Source: Cryobacterium breve
Lineage (GTDB): Bacteria > Actinomycetota > Actinomycetes > Actinomycetales > Microbacteriaceae
DNA: 64,000 bases
Direction: 5' to 3'
Assembly: GCF_004402375.1 (NCBI RefSeq)
Contig: NZ_SOGJ01000027.1
Location: forward strand, 1 to 64,000
A program made the position numbers and the translations under genes. Below the pieces are notes generated by a model. That model did not search any database. It had not been told where the DNA came from and saw only the letters and a program-made list of their open reading frames with translations. This document shows positions 11,950-20,698 of this stretch, one piece after another; position 1 is the stretch's first letter, and every line of letters begins with the position of its first letter.

Positions 11950-14139
11950 ATGCAAGCAGGCCAGCAACCATCCCAGGACGACGCCAAGACGGCCTTGGAG
12001 CAGTACGGTGTGAATCTCACCGAGATCGCCAAAAGCGGCAAGCTCGACCCGGTGATCGGCCGGGACGCCGAGATTCGTCGGGTGAGTCAGGTGCTCACTC
12101 GACGAACCAAGAACAACCCCGTGCTGATCGGGGAACCCGGCGTGGGCAAGACCGCCGTGGTGGAGGGCCTGGCTCAGCGCATCGTGGCCGGCGACGTGGC
12201 CGACTCCTTGAAGGGCAAGCAGCTGGTGTCCCTTGACCTGGCTGCGCTGGTGGCCGGCGCGAAGTACCGCGGCGAATTCGAGGAACGGCTCAAGGCCGTG
12301 CTCAAGGAGATCAATGACGCCGAGGGACAGATCATCACCTTCGTCGACGAGCTGCACACCCTGATGGGTGCCGGCGGCGGCGAGGGCTCCGTGGCTGCCG
12401 CCAATATGCTCAAGCCCATGCTCGCCCGCGGCGAGCTGCGTCTGATCGGCGCCACCACCCTGAATGAGTACCGCGAATTCATCGAAAAGGATGCCGCCCT
12501 GGAGCGCCGCTTCCAGCCCGTCCTGGTCGACGAGCCGAGCGTGGAGGACACCGTCGCCATTCTGCGCGGGCTCAAGGAGCGCTACGAGGCCCACCACAAG
12601 GTGTCGATCGCGGACTCGGCGCTGGTCGCCGCGGCATCCCTCTCCAACCGGTACATCACGGCCCGCCAACTGCCCGACAAGGCCATCGACCTGATCGACG
12701 AGGCGGCCAGCCGGCTTCGGATGGAGATCGATTCCGCCCCGGTGGAGATTGACGAGCTGCGACGCAGCGTGGACCGGCTCAAGCTGGAGGAGCTTGCCCT
12801 CAAGAAGGAGAAAGACGACGCCTCGAAGGCGCGGCTGGAGAAGCTGCGCGGCGACCTCGCGGAACGCGAGGGGAAACTGACCGAGCTGCAGGCCCGCTGG
12901 GACAAGGAGCGTGCCTCGCTGAACCGGGTTGGCGAGCTGAAGGAGCGGCTCGACACCGCGCGCAGCGGGGCCGACCGGGCCGAACGCGAGGGCAACCTGG
13001 AGAAGGCGTCCCGGCTGCTGTACGGCGACATCCCGAAAATGGAGAAGGAGCTCGCCGCTGCCGAGCAGGCCGAGTCCGGCGGCCCGCGCATGGTCAACGA
13101 CCAGGTCACCTCCGAGGACATCGCCGCCGTGGTCGCGATGTGGACCGGTATTCCGGTGGGTCGGTTGCTACAGGGAGAGACAGAGAAACTGCTGAACTTG
13201 GAAGCGGAGCTCGGCCACCGCCTGGTCGGGCAGAGGCAGGCCGTGCGTGCGGTCTCCGACGCCGTGCGCCGCAGTCGGGCGGGCATCTCCGACCCAGACC
13301 GGCCGACCGGGTCGTTCCTCTTCCTCGGGCCGACCGGTGTGGGCAAGACCGAGCTCGCGAAGGCGCTCGCCGAGTTCCTCTTCGACGACGAAAAAGCCAT
13401 GGTACGTATCGACATGAGCGAATACGGGGAGAAGTTCTCCGTCTCCCGCCTGGTGGGGGCCCCTCCCGGGTACGTCGGCTACGAGCAGGGCGGTCAGCTG
13501 ACCGAGGCCGTGCGCCGGCGCCCTTACTCGGTGATCCTGTTCGACGAAGTGGAGAAGGCGCATCCGGAGGTCTTCGACGTTCTGCTGCAGGTGCTCGACG
13601 ACGGCCGGCTCACGGATGGCCAGGGTCGCACGGTGGACTTCCGCAACACGATCCTGGTGCTGACGTCGAACCTCGGGTCTGCGTTCCTGATCGACCCGTC
13701 GTTGAGCCGGGAGGAGAAGGAGACGGCCGTGCAGACCCTCGTGCGTCAGACCTTCAAGCCCGAGTTCGTCAACCGCCTCGACGACATCGTTGTGTTCCAG
13801 ACGCTGTCGATGGATGACCTGGGCCAGATCGTCGGCCTGATGGTCGACCGGCTGGAAAAACGACTGGTCGAGCGTCGGCTCGAGCTCGGGGTGACCCCGG
13901 ATGCCCGCACCTGGCTGGCCGAGCGCGGCTACGACCCGATCTATGGCGCGCGCCCGCTGCGCCGGCTGATGCAGACCGAGATCGACGACCGCCTGGCGAC
14001 CGCGATCCTGTCCGGGGCTGTGCGGGACGGCGACACGGTGCGCGTGGATCTGGCGCCGGACGGGGATTCGCTCAGCGTCGCATCCGCCCCGGTCCTGGTG
14101 GTGGATCCGGCCGACCTCGACGACGACGCGCTGCTGTAA
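11950..14139 (+). CDS. clpB: ClpB-type disaggregase lacking the N domain
   Basis: A 729-residue Hsp100 AAA+ chaperone that unfolds aggregated protein with DnaK. AAA1 has Walker A GEPGVGKT (61-68) and Walker B VDELH (132-136). A charged coiled-coil M domain spans roughly 270-375, which marks ClpB rather than ClpA. AAA2 has GPTGVGKT (460-467), pore loop GYVGY (507-511) and Walker B FDE (531-533). No ClpP-binding IGF loop is apparent. The usual N-terminal domain of about 150 residues is absent: the protein begins just before AAA1. AGAGAGGA before ATG 11950 supports the start, and the HAIR box lies 50 bp upstream, so the short form is probably native rather than a truncation. Confidence 0.95.
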   Translation: MQAGQQPSQDDAKTALEQYGVNLTEIAKSGKLDPVIGRDAEIRRVSQVLTRRTKNNPVLIGEPGVGKTAVVEGLAQRIVAGDVADSLKGKQLVSLDLAALVAGAKYRGEFEERLKAVLKEINDAEGQIITFVDELHTLMGAGGGEGSVAAANMLKPMLARGELRLIGATTLNEYREFIEKDAALERRFQPVLVDEPSVEDTVAILRGLKERYEAHHKVSIADSALVAAASLSNRYITARQLPDKAIDLIDEAASRLRMEIDSAPVEIDELRRSVDRLKLEELALKKEKDDASKARLEKLRGDLAEREGKLTELQARWDKERASLNRVGELKERLDTARSGADRAEREGNLEKASRLLYGDIPKMEKELAAAEQAESGGPRMVNDQVTSEDIAAVVAMWTGIPVGRLLQGETEKLLNLEAELGHRLVGQRQAVRAVSDAVRRSRAGISDPDRPTGSFLFLGPTGVGKTELAKALAEFLFDDEKAMVRIDMSEYGEKFSVSRLVGAPPGYVGYEQGGQLTEAVRRRPYSVILFDEVEKAHPEVFDVLLQVLDDGRLTDGQGRTVDFRNTILVLTSNLGSAFLIDPSLSREEKETAVQTLVRQTFKPEFVNRLDDIVVFQTLSMDDLGQIVGLMVDRLEKRLVERRLELGVTPDARTWLAERGYDPIYGARPLRRLMQTEIDDRLATAILSGAVRDGDTVRVDLAPDGDSLSVASAPVLVVDPADLDDDALL

Positions 14140-14243
14140 CTTCGGCTCGCCGATGGCCGGGGGTGTCGGCCTGGGCTGTTCGCCGGGCATTCCCGCCGGG
14201 TTTTCGCGTCCAGCGGAATTCGGTGGGAATACGGCGGATTGGG

Positions 14244-14270
14244 CCCCCTGACCCGGCGCCGGTCAGGGGG
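14244..14270. terminator. GC-rich hairpin downstream of clpB
   Basis: A 10-bp perfect stem CCCCCTGACC/GGTCAGGGGG around a 7-nt loop, 105 bp after the clpB stop and only 6 bp before the putative -10 of the next gene. It is probably the clpB terminator; an operator for the dehydrogenase gene is the alternative. Confidence 0.55.
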
Positions 14271-14276
14271 CTGGCA

Positions 14277-14282
14277 TAGGCT
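14277..14282 (+). promoter_or_regulatory. Putative leaderless -10 (TAGGCT)
   Basis: TAGGCT ends 6 nt before ATG 14289, the geometry expected when transcription starts at the start codon. No good Shine-Dalgarno is present. The same TAGGCT-N6/7-start arrangement recurs before three other genes here. Confidence 0.5.
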
Positions 14283-14288
14283 CGAACC

Positions 14289-15335
14289 ATGCGTGCAACA
14301 GTGATTTACGGGGAACGGGATATCCGCCTCGAAGAAGTACCCGATCCGATTCTCTCCACCGGCGGTGACGCCATCGTGCGTGTCGTCGCAGCCTGCGTCT
14401 GTGGCTCAGACCTCTGGCCCTACCGGGGCGTCCAGCCCACCGACGAACCCAAACGGATCGGCCACGAGTTCGTCGGCATCGTCGAAGAAATCGGCGCCGA
14501 CGTCAGCCGGGTCAAGGTCGGCGACTTTGTCATCGCACCGTTCTACGACTGCGACAACACCTGCATCAACTGCCAGAACGGCACCAGCACCTCGTGCCTG
14601 CACGGCGGATGGTGGGGCGCGGACGACCGGCTCGGCGGCTTCGCCGATGGCGCTCAGGGCGAGAAGGTGCGCGTTCCGCACGCCGACGGATCGCTCGTGG
14701 CGACGCCGGAGATGCCCACGGATGCCCAGGTTCCGGGTCTTCTGACCCTCGCCGACGTCATGGGTACCGGCCACCACGCCGCCATCTCCGCCGGCGTGAC
14801 GACCGGCAGCACCGTCGTCGTCGTGGGCGACGGCGCAGTGGGCCTCTGCGCCATCATCGCGGCCAAGCGGCTCGGGGCTTCCCGCATCGTCGCCATGTCC
14901 AGGCACCCCGAACGTCAGGTCGTGGCCCGCGAGTTCGGTGCGACCGACATCGTCGAGGAGCGCGGCGAGGCCGGCGTGGCCCGCATCCGTGAGCTCTTCG
15001 ACGGCATCGGCGCGGATTGCGTGCTCGAGTGCGTCGGCACCAAGGAGTCAATGGAGCAGGCCATCGCGTCGGCCCGTCCGGGCGGAATGGTCGGCTACGT
15101 CGGTGTTCCCACCGGTGGTCCGATCGAGGTTGGCCCGCTCTTCGGGCGCAACGTCGGACTCAACGGCGGCGTCGCATCCGTTCGCGGCTATGTGGAAGAG
15201 CTGCTTCCGGAGGTGCTCTCTGGCGCCATCGATCCCGGCCGCGTGTTCGACCTGCAGCTTCCGCTGTCCGAGGTCGCCGAGGCTTACGCCGCCATGGACG
15301 AGCGCCGCGCCATCAAGGTGCTGCTGCGCCCGTGA
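14289..15335 (+). CDS. Zinc-dependent alcohol dehydrogenase (MDR family)
   Basis: A 348-residue medium-chain dehydrogenase/reductase. The catalytic zinc site is visible as CVCGSDLW near residue 38 and GHEFVG near 59. The structural zinc loop is DCDNTCINCQNGTSTSC near 88-104. The nucleotide-binding motif GDGAVGLCAI is near residue 180. It would oxidise or reduce an alcohol/aldehyde with NAD(P). The gene is monocistronic, between a hairpin and a strong terminator (15366-15407), with an apparent leaderless start. Neighbours do not identify the substrate. Confidence 0.92.
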   Translation: MRATVIYGERDIRLEEVPDPILSTGGDAIVRVVAACVCGSDLWPYRGVQPTDEPKRIGHEFVGIVEEIGADVSRVKVGDFVIAPFYDCDNTCINCQNGTSTSCLHGGWWGADDRLGGFADGAQGEKVRVPHADGSLVATPEMPTDAQVPGLLTLADVMGTGHHAAISAGVTTGSTVVVVGDGAVGLCAIIAAKRLGASRIVAMSRHPERQVVAREFGATDIVEERGEAGVARIRELFDGIGADCVLECVGTKESMEQAIASARPGGMVGYVGVPTGGPIEVGPLFGRNVGLNGGVASVRGYVEELLPEVLSGAIDPGRVFDLQLPLSEVAEAYAAMDERRAIKVLLRP

Positions 15336-15365
15336 CTGAGCCTCGATAGCCGAGCTCGCGAGAGC

Positions 15366-15407
15366 GCGGACATGGCCCCCTCACTGGTGTGAGGGGGCCA
15401 TGTCCGC
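15366..15407. terminator. Strong hairpin terminator
   Basis: A 19-bp perfect stem (left arm GCGGACATGGCCCCCTCAC) with a 4-nt loop, 31 bp after the dehydrogenase stop and followed by AAAA. It probably serves both this gene and the convergent acetyltransferase gene. Confidence 0.85.
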
Positions 15408-15530
15408 AAAACCGCTGGTGTGCGCTGCCGGTGAGGTGATTTTTTGGGCGCTCGATGGCGGCGCCCCGTGATTGCGACACGGCGCATCGACCTGGGCCTG
15501 CCGCGCACCAGAGCGGCCGCCAGCGTCTCG

Positions 15531-16040
15531 CTAGAGTATCTTGACCAGTTCCAGTTCGTGCCTGCTGGGGTCCAGGTTGTATCGCGCGCTGTTCCCGGTG
15601 GCCGCGAAGCCCCGATTTTCGTACGCCCGTCTCGCGCGAGCGTTGTCTTCGTGCACATGGAGAGTCAACCTGTCGCTCTCGGTACGGGCCCAGTCTTCAA
15701 CGGCCGCCAGCAGGGCATCGGTCAGGCCGACCTCGCCGCCTCGAAAGTCAGGTGCCACATACACGCCCACGAGTAGGGGGCCGGTGTTTGGATCGGGCAC
15801 GAATCCTGCCATCGTTCCCACCCAGCGCCCGGACTCGGTGATTGCCGCAATCGCGATGCCGTGTTCACTGGCGCCGCGCCGTCCGCGCATTCTCCACTCG
15901 GCCTCGTCGTGGCTCAGTGCGTCATCCAGAGTTTCAGCGTAACCGGTCGGCGTGTCACGAATCATCTCCAAGCGCAGGTCACGAATTTCACGCCAGTCGG
16001 ACTCATCCGTTGATCGGATGGAGAACCTATCTGTGTTCAT
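15531..16040 (-). CDS. GNAT-family N-acetyltransferase
   Basis: A 169-residue GCN5-related N-acetyltransferase. The fold is recognisable from VGVYVAPDFRGGEVGLTDAL (about 95-114, the acetyl-CoA pyrophosphate loop) followed by LHVHEDNARARRAYENRGF, the C-terminal alpha4-beta7 region. Acetyl acceptor unknown. ATG 16040 is preferred over a longer frame because it begins the conserved fold and because TAGGCT lies 7 nt upstream, suggesting leaderless expression. It converges on the alcohol dehydrogenase across a shared terminator. Confidence 0.85.
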   Translation of the reverse strand: MNTDRFSIRSTDESDWREIRDLRLEMIRDTPTGYAETLDDALSHDEAEWRMRGRRGASEHGIAIAAITESGRWVGTMAGFVPDPNTGPLLVGVYVAPDFRGGEVGLTDALLAAVEDWARTESDRLTLHVHEDNARARRAYENRGFAATGNSARYNLDPSRHELELVKIL

Positions 16041-16047
16041 CTCAGTG

Positions 16048-16053
16048 AGCCTA
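16048..16053 (-). promoter_or_regulatory. Putative leaderless -10 (TAGGCT)
   Basis: On the minus strand TAGGCT ends 7 nt before the ATG at 16040 of the acetyltransferase gene; no ribosome site competes with it. Confidence 0.45.
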
Positions 16054-16221
16054 GGGCTCAGATGCCGGATGGCTCCGACATTCAGGGGAGAGCAGGGCGA
16101 CGTCGTTTCGGCGGCACGGCTGAGGGTGTCGGTGATGAGGGTCACGGTTCGCTTTCACGCTGGAAGCTGTTCGCTCGCGGAGCGGCAACGCTGACACGCA
16201 GTCCAACCCGCACCGCGAGTC

Positions 16222-17631
16222 TCAACGGGTCGGCGTTGGCTGCTCCAGCAGGAGTCGACGCGCGGTCAGGCCGATGACCGCGCTATAGGTGGGATAGGCG
16301 AAGCGCACCCCGGCCAGGGTGGCGACGTCGACGCCGGCGGCCATCGCTGTCGTCACGGACTGGATCACCTCGACCGCGTTCTCCCCGGTGGCATGGGCAC
16401 CGAGGATCAATTCCCGCCGTCGGTCTGCGATCAGCTTGAGGAATCCCGGTTCCCGACCGTCGATGACCGCGCGGTCGAGTTCGGTGTAGGGCACTGTCGC
16501 GACGACGCAGTAAGGGTCGCGAGACCGGGCCTCCTCTTCGGTGAACCCCACTCCGGCGTAGTCGGGATCGGTGAATCCGCCGGCCGGAAGCAGATGGTGC
16601 GGCGTTCTGCGATTGGCGCCCAGCACTGCGTTCTCGGCCGCTGCCTCGCCCTCGAACTGGGCGGCCTGCACGAGCATGTCCCGCCCGTTCGCGTCGCCGA
16701 CCGCGAAAATGTGGGACACCTCACTGCGAAAGTACAGGTCCACCGGGATCGCCGACCGCGCCGTGGTGATGCCGGCCTTGTCGAGTCCCAGGTCGTCGAC
16801 ATCCGCCGGCCAGCCCGTGGACATGACGACAGCGTCGAAGGTTGACGACTGCGCCGTTCCGTTCTCGCGCCAGGACAGGGTGAGGGATCCGTCGGATTCC
16901 TGCTCGATCGCCGTGACCGTTTCAATGCCCGTGTGCACAGCAACACCCTGCTGACGGAACGCCGCCGACACCATGGCGGAGATGTCGGAATCCGAAGCCG
17001 TCAGGATACGCGGCGCGACGTCGAGCACGGTCACGGCCGAGCCGAACGAATTGAACACCGTGACCAGTTGTGCGCCGGTGTTGCCCGCGCCGATCACGGC
17101 GACCCGTCGGGGCAGTTCCGTCAGGTTCAGGATGTCTTCCGGGACGGTCGCGAGGTGCGCCCCCGGCACGGGGAGTCGACGGGAGTGCCCGCCGACGCAG
17201 ACCAGGAACGTGTCGGCGGTGAGGATGCGACCGGTGTCCAGGATCACGGAGTGCGGATCGAGGAAACGCGCCCGACCTTCCAGTACCAGTTCGATCCCCG
17301 CGTCAGCGAAGTGCTCGGCCTCGCTCTTGATCGAGCGCACCTGATCCACCCGCGACTGCACCCGATCGACCATGGTGGCCCAGTCGATGTATGGATCAGC
17401 GACCACGATCCCATAGGTATTCGCTGTGCGCACTTCGCGCATCAGGCGCGCCGCCTTGGCGAGCACCCGCGTTGGCACGCAGCCCGTGTTCACGCAGGTT
17501 CCGCCGAGCCGGTCGGCCTCCGCAACGGCAACCCGGGCTCCCAGCTCGGCCGCCCGGAGTGCTGCGGCCGTCCCGGCCGGCCCCGCGCCGATGACGACGA
17601 CATCGAAGTGATCGGGGGCGTATTCGGTCAT
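16222..17631 (-). CDS. FAD-dependent pyridine nucleotide-disulfide oxidoreductase
   Basis: A 469-residue flavoprotein of the dihydrolipoamide dehydrogenase/mercuric reductase family. FAD-binding GAGPAG is at 15-20, the redox-active disulfide CVNTGC gives C46 and C51, a second Rossmann motif GAGNTG is near 190, and the FAD-binding FAVGDANG near 310. The C-terminal dimer motif normally holding the His-Glu catalytic pair (HPTxSE) reads FAYPTYSAVIG, so both residues appear to be missing; a thiol-disulfide acceptor chemistry like lipoamide dehydrogenase is doubtful. It may be a quinone, metal or small-disulfide reductase. ATG 17631 has GGAG six nucleotides upstream; a GTG at 17643 is the alternative. 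Confidence 0.88.
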   Translation of the reverse strand: MTEYAPDHFDVVVIGAGPAGTAAALRAAELGARVAVAEADRLGGTCVNTGCVPTRVLAKAARLMREVRTANTYGIVVADPYIDWATMVDRVQSRVDQVRSIKSEAEHFADAGIELVLEGRARFLDPHSVILDTGRILTADTFLVCVGGHSRRLPVPGAHLATVPEDILNLTELPRRVAVIGAGNTGAQLVTVFNSFGSAVTVLDVAPRILTASDSDISAMVSAAFRQQGVAVHTGIETVTAIEQESDGSLTLSWRENGTAQSSTFDAVVMSTGWPADVDDLGLDKAGITTARSAIPVDLYFRSEVSHIFAVGDANGRDMLVQAAQFEGEAAAENAVLGANRRTPHHLLPAGGFTDPDYAGVGFTEEEARSRDPYCVVATVPYTELDRAVIDGREPGFLKLIADRRRELILGAHATGENAVEVIQSVTTAMAAGVDVATLAGVRFAYPTYSAVIGLTARRLLLEQPTPTR

Positions 17632-17753
17632 CGAGGTCTCCACACGTCGTCACTGCTGTCACCGCCCGAGCGCAGGGCCGGGAGAAATAGTAGGACACTA
17701 TATCTACCCGACGGTGCTGTGGACTTACTGATTGCGGCGGCGTGAGGCGGGGA

Positions 17754-17774
17754 TCTCGACAGGCTCAACCAGGG
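17754..17774. repeat. Dispersed CGACAGGCTCAACC element
   Basis: TCTCGACAGGCTCAACCAGG, 22 bp beyond the acyl-CoA synthetase stop. Variants occur at 1152-1172, 30597-30612 and 49979-50000, mostly near gene ends. A similar short repeat is widespread in Microbacteriaceae genomes (recollection, not checked). Confidence 0.5.
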
Positions 17775-17795
17775 GCGACCACGCGGGTGGTGCGG

Positions 17796-19487
17796 CTACT
17801 CCTTGATCAGGCCGGCCCGCACCTCGCGGCGCAGCACCTTGCCGATCAGCGACCGAGGCAGCTCGTCGACCTCAACGATGGTGCGCGGCACCTTGTAAGC
17901 GGAGAGCCGCGTGCGGCAGTAGGTGCGGAGGGCGTCCACGTCAAGGGTGGCGCCGGGCGAGAGCACGACCGCTGCGGAGACGTCTTCACCGCCGTTCGCG
18001 CTCGGCAGCCCGATGACGGCGGCGTCGGCGACATCCGGATGCGAGAGAAGGGCAGCCTCGACCTCGGAGGGGGCCACGTTGAAGCCGCCCGTGATGATGA
18101 GTTCCTTGATTCGGTCGACGACCGTGACGAAACCGTCAGCTGAGACCCGCACGATGTCACCGGTGCGCAGCCAGCCGCCATCGAGCAGTGTCTTGGCTGT
18201 TTCGGTGGGCTGGTCCCAGTAACCGGAGAAAACCTGGGGGCCGCGGATGAGCAGCTCGCCCTCCTCTTCGATGCCGCGGTTCACGGTGGGGTCCTCCGGG
18301 TCGACGACACGGATCTCCGTGCTCGGGAACGGCACGCCGACCGTGCCCGGGCGCCGGGTGGGGCCCATCGGGTTTCCCACGGCGATGGGGGAGGCTTCGG
18401 TCATTCCGTAGCCCTCGACCAGCAGCCCGCCGGTGGCGGACTCCCAGCGTTCCACGATCGAGACCGGCAGACTCATGGCGCCGGAGATGGCGAAACGGAT
18501 GTTGCGCAAGCTCACATTCTGCTTCGCGGCGGCCGTCACGAGCCGGTCGTAGATCGGCGGCACGGCCGGCATGAACGTGGGTGGGGTGCGCTTGGCCGCT
18601 TCGAGCAGCAGACCCTCGTCGAACTTGGGGAACAGCACGAGCCGCGCGCCGGTGGCCATCGCGAACGACAGGCACAGTGTCAGGCCGTAGGCGTGGAACA
18701 TGGGCAGAACTGCATAGAAGACCTCTTCGCCGGGGCGCAGCCCTTGCACCCAGGCCTCGCCCTGCAGGGCGTTAGAGCGCAGGTTGAAGTGGCTGAGGAT
18801 GGCGCCCTTCGGGATGCCGGTGGTTCCGCTGGTGTACTGGAGCGCGGCCGTATCGGTGATCTTCGGGCGTGGGTGGCTTGCGCGCAGCTTGCGTGAGCCG
18901 ACAATCCCGGCCCAGGTGAAGACATCCTTGCCCAGCGGACCGGAGGTCAGGGCGTCGCGGGATTCGCGTGCCTTGGTGATCGGAAGCTTGAGCAGGAGCC
19001 GCTTGGCGAGGGGCATCGCCTCGGTCAAGTTGACCGCAATCACGGTGCGCAGGCCGAGGTCGGCCGGAAAATCGGTGACGACCTTGTAGATCTTGTCCCA
19101 GACGATGGCGATGCGGGCGCCATGGTCCTCGAACTGGTGCCGGAGCTCGCGCTCGGTATAGAGCGGGTTGTGCTCGACGACGATCGCGCCCAAGCGCAGC
19201 ACCGCGTAGAAGGCCACCACGTGCTGCGGGCAGTTCGGCAGCACCAGGGCCACCCGGTCACCGGGTTTGACGCCGAGGCGCAGCAGACCGTTCGCGGCGC
19301 GGGCGATCTGCTCGTCGAGCTCGGTATAGGTGGTGGTGGCGCCGAAGAAGTCGAGGGCCACCTTGGGGCCGAACCGGCGCGCGGAGGTCTCGATCATGTC
19401 GGACAGCGTGTCGGTCGGTTCCTGGATGGTGCTCGGCACGCCGGGGGCGTAGGAGCCGAGCCAGGGCTTGTTCTCGAAGACGTTCAT
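17796..19487 (-). CDS. Long-chain fatty acid--CoA ligase (AMP-forming)
   Basis: A 563-residue adenylate-forming enzyme activating fatty acids to acyl-CoA through an acyl-AMP. Motifs: YTSGTTGIPKGAILSH (P-loop-like A3, near 225), YGMTEASP (A5, near 360), TGDIV (A7) and DRIKELIITGGFNVAPSEVE (A8). The catalytic lysine is in SLIGKVLRRE near the C terminus. The ATG at 19487 overlaps the threonine aldolase stop as ATGA, and no independent ribosome site is seen, so translation is probably coupled. Substrate chain length cannot be read from sequence. Confidence 0.94.
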   Translation of the reverse strand: MNVFENKPWLGSYAPGVPSTIQEPTDTLSDMIETSARRFGPKVALDFFGATTTYTELDEQIARAANGLLRLGVKPGDRVALVLPNCPQHVVAFYAVLRLGAIVVEHNPLYTERELRHQFEDHGARIAIVWDKIYKVVTDFPADLGLRTVIAVNLTEAMPLAKRLLLKLPITKARESRDALTSGPLGKDVFTWAGIVGSRKLRASHPRPKITDTAALQYTSGTTGIPKGAILSHFNLRSNALQGEAWVQGLRPGEEVFYAVLPMFHAYGLTLCLSFAMATGARLVLFPKFDEGLLLEAAKRTPPTFMPAVPPIYDRLVTAAAKQNVSLRNIRFAISGAMSLPVSIVERWESATGGLLVEGYGMTEASPIAVGNPMGPTRRPGTVGVPFPSTEIRVVDPEDPTVNRGIEEEGELLIRGPQVFSGYWDQPTETAKTLLDGGWLRTGDIVRVSADGFVTVVDRIKELIITGGFNVAPSEVEAALLSHPDVADAAVIGLPSANGGEDVSAAVVLSPGATLDVDALRTYCRTRLSAYKVPRTIVEVDELPRSLIGKVLRREVRAGLIKE

Positions 19488-20572
19488 CGGGCGGCCAGCT
19501 CTCGGATCAGGGCCGCGACGAATGCGTCGATGTCGGCCTCCTGAGTGTCGAAGCCGCACATCCAGCGCACCTCGTTGGTCGCGGGATCCCAATCGTAGAA
19601 CCGGAAATGCCCGCGCAGCCGGTCCGCCACGCCGGGCGGCAGGATTGCGAAGATGGCGTTGGCCTGAGTGTTCTGGGTGAAGGAGAGACCCTTGATCTCC
19701 CCGGACGCGACGCCGGACTCGAGGGCGGTGCGCATCCGTCGGGCCATGGCGTTGGCGTGGCCGGCGTTCCGCAGCCACAAGTCGCCGCCGAGCAGCGCGA
19801 TCAGCTGGGCCGAGATGAAACGCATCTTCGAGGCCAGCTGCATGTTCAGTTTGCGCAGGTAGATGAGGCCTGCGGATGCCTCCGGGTTCAGCACCACGAC
19901 GCACTCGCCGTACATCATGCCGTTCTTCGTGCCGCCGAAGCTGAGCACGTCGACGCCGGCGTCGCGGGTGAACGCACGGAACGGCAGTCCGAGCGAGGCT
20001 GCGGCGTTGGACAGGCGGGCACCGTCCATGTGCAGCTTCATGCCGTGGGCGTGCGCGTGGTCGGCGATGGCCCGCACCTCGTCGACCGTGTAGGCGGTGC
20101 CGAGCTCGGTGGTCTGCGTGATCGACACGACGAGCGGCTGGGCGCGGTGCTCGTCGCCCCAACCCCACGCTTGCTGGTCGATCAGCGCGGGGGTGAGCTT
20201 GCCGTCGGGGGTGTCGACGGTGAGGAGCTTGATGCCGGCCACCTTTTCGGGGGCCCCCGCCTCATCCGTGTTGATATGAGCAGTGGATGCGCAGATCACG
20301 GCGCCCCAGCGCGGAAGCATGGACTGCAGGCCGATCACATTGGCGCCGGTCCCGTTGAAGACCGGGAAGGCTTCCACACCCGCACCGAAGTGGAGGGCGA
20401 AGACCTCCTGCAGCCGGGCGGTGTAGACGTCTTCGCCGTAGGCGATCTGGTGCGCGCCGTTGGCGGCGACGATCGCTTCGAGAATCTCGGGATGCACCCC
20501 GGAGTAGTTGTCAGAGGCGAACCCGCGCGAAGAAAGGTCATGGAGTTGAGTCACCCCTCCATCTTGGCGCAT
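19484..20572 (-). CDS. Low-specificity L-threonine aldolase / beta-eliminating lyase
   Basis: A 362-residue PLP enzyme of the threonine aldolase (GLY1/LtaE) type, cleaving threonine or allo-threonine to glycine and acetaldehyde. SDNYSG near residue 17 is the conserved N-terminal motif. The PLP-binding lysine is in SFGGTKNG near residue 205, and HMDGARLSN just before it contains the conserved cofactor Asp. Start ATG 20572 has GGAG 7 nt upstream; GTG 20554 is the alternative. Its stop overlaps the ligase start by 4 bp. A functional link with fatty acid activation is not obvious; acetaldehyde removal through CoA metabolism is only speculation. Confidence 0.92.
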   Translation of the reverse strand: MRQDGGVTQLHDLSSRGFASDNYSGVHPEILEAIVAANGAHQIAYGEDVYTARLQEVFALHFGAGVEAFPVFNGTGANVIGLQSMLPRWGAVICASTAHINTDEAGAPEKVAGIKLLTVDTPDGKLTPALIDQQAWGWGDEHRAQPLVVSITQTTELGTAYTVDEVRAIADHAHAHGMKLHMDGARLSNAAASLGLPFRAFTRDAGVDVLSFGGTKNGMMYGECVVVLNPEASAGLIYLRKLNMQLASKMRFISAQLIALLGGDLWLRNAGHANAMARRMRTALESGVASGEIKGLSFTQNTQANAIFAILPPGVADRLRGHFRFYDWDPATNEVRWMCGFDTQEADIDAFVAALIRELAAR

Positions 20573-20605
20573 CCGGCCGCTCCGCTTCTGTGCGCTCGGT
20601 GTGCG

Positions 20606-20682
20606 AATTCGACGGAGATTTTGCGTTGAAATGGCCATATCGGGCCGACACGGGGCTGTGGGAGCAAAATCTCCGTCGAATT
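20606..20682. repeat. REP-like inverted repeat, copy 1
   Basis: A perfect 19-bp inverted repeat: AATTCGACGGAGATTTTGC at 20606-20624 and its complement at 20664-20682, separated by 39 bp. A diverged copy with the same arm core TTCGACGGAGA lies at 30441-30520. Both are in intergenic DNA. The arrangement resembles repetitive extragenic palindromes; no RAYT transposase is in the window. Confidence 0.75.
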
Positions 20683-20698
20683 GGTTCGGGGCCGGGGG

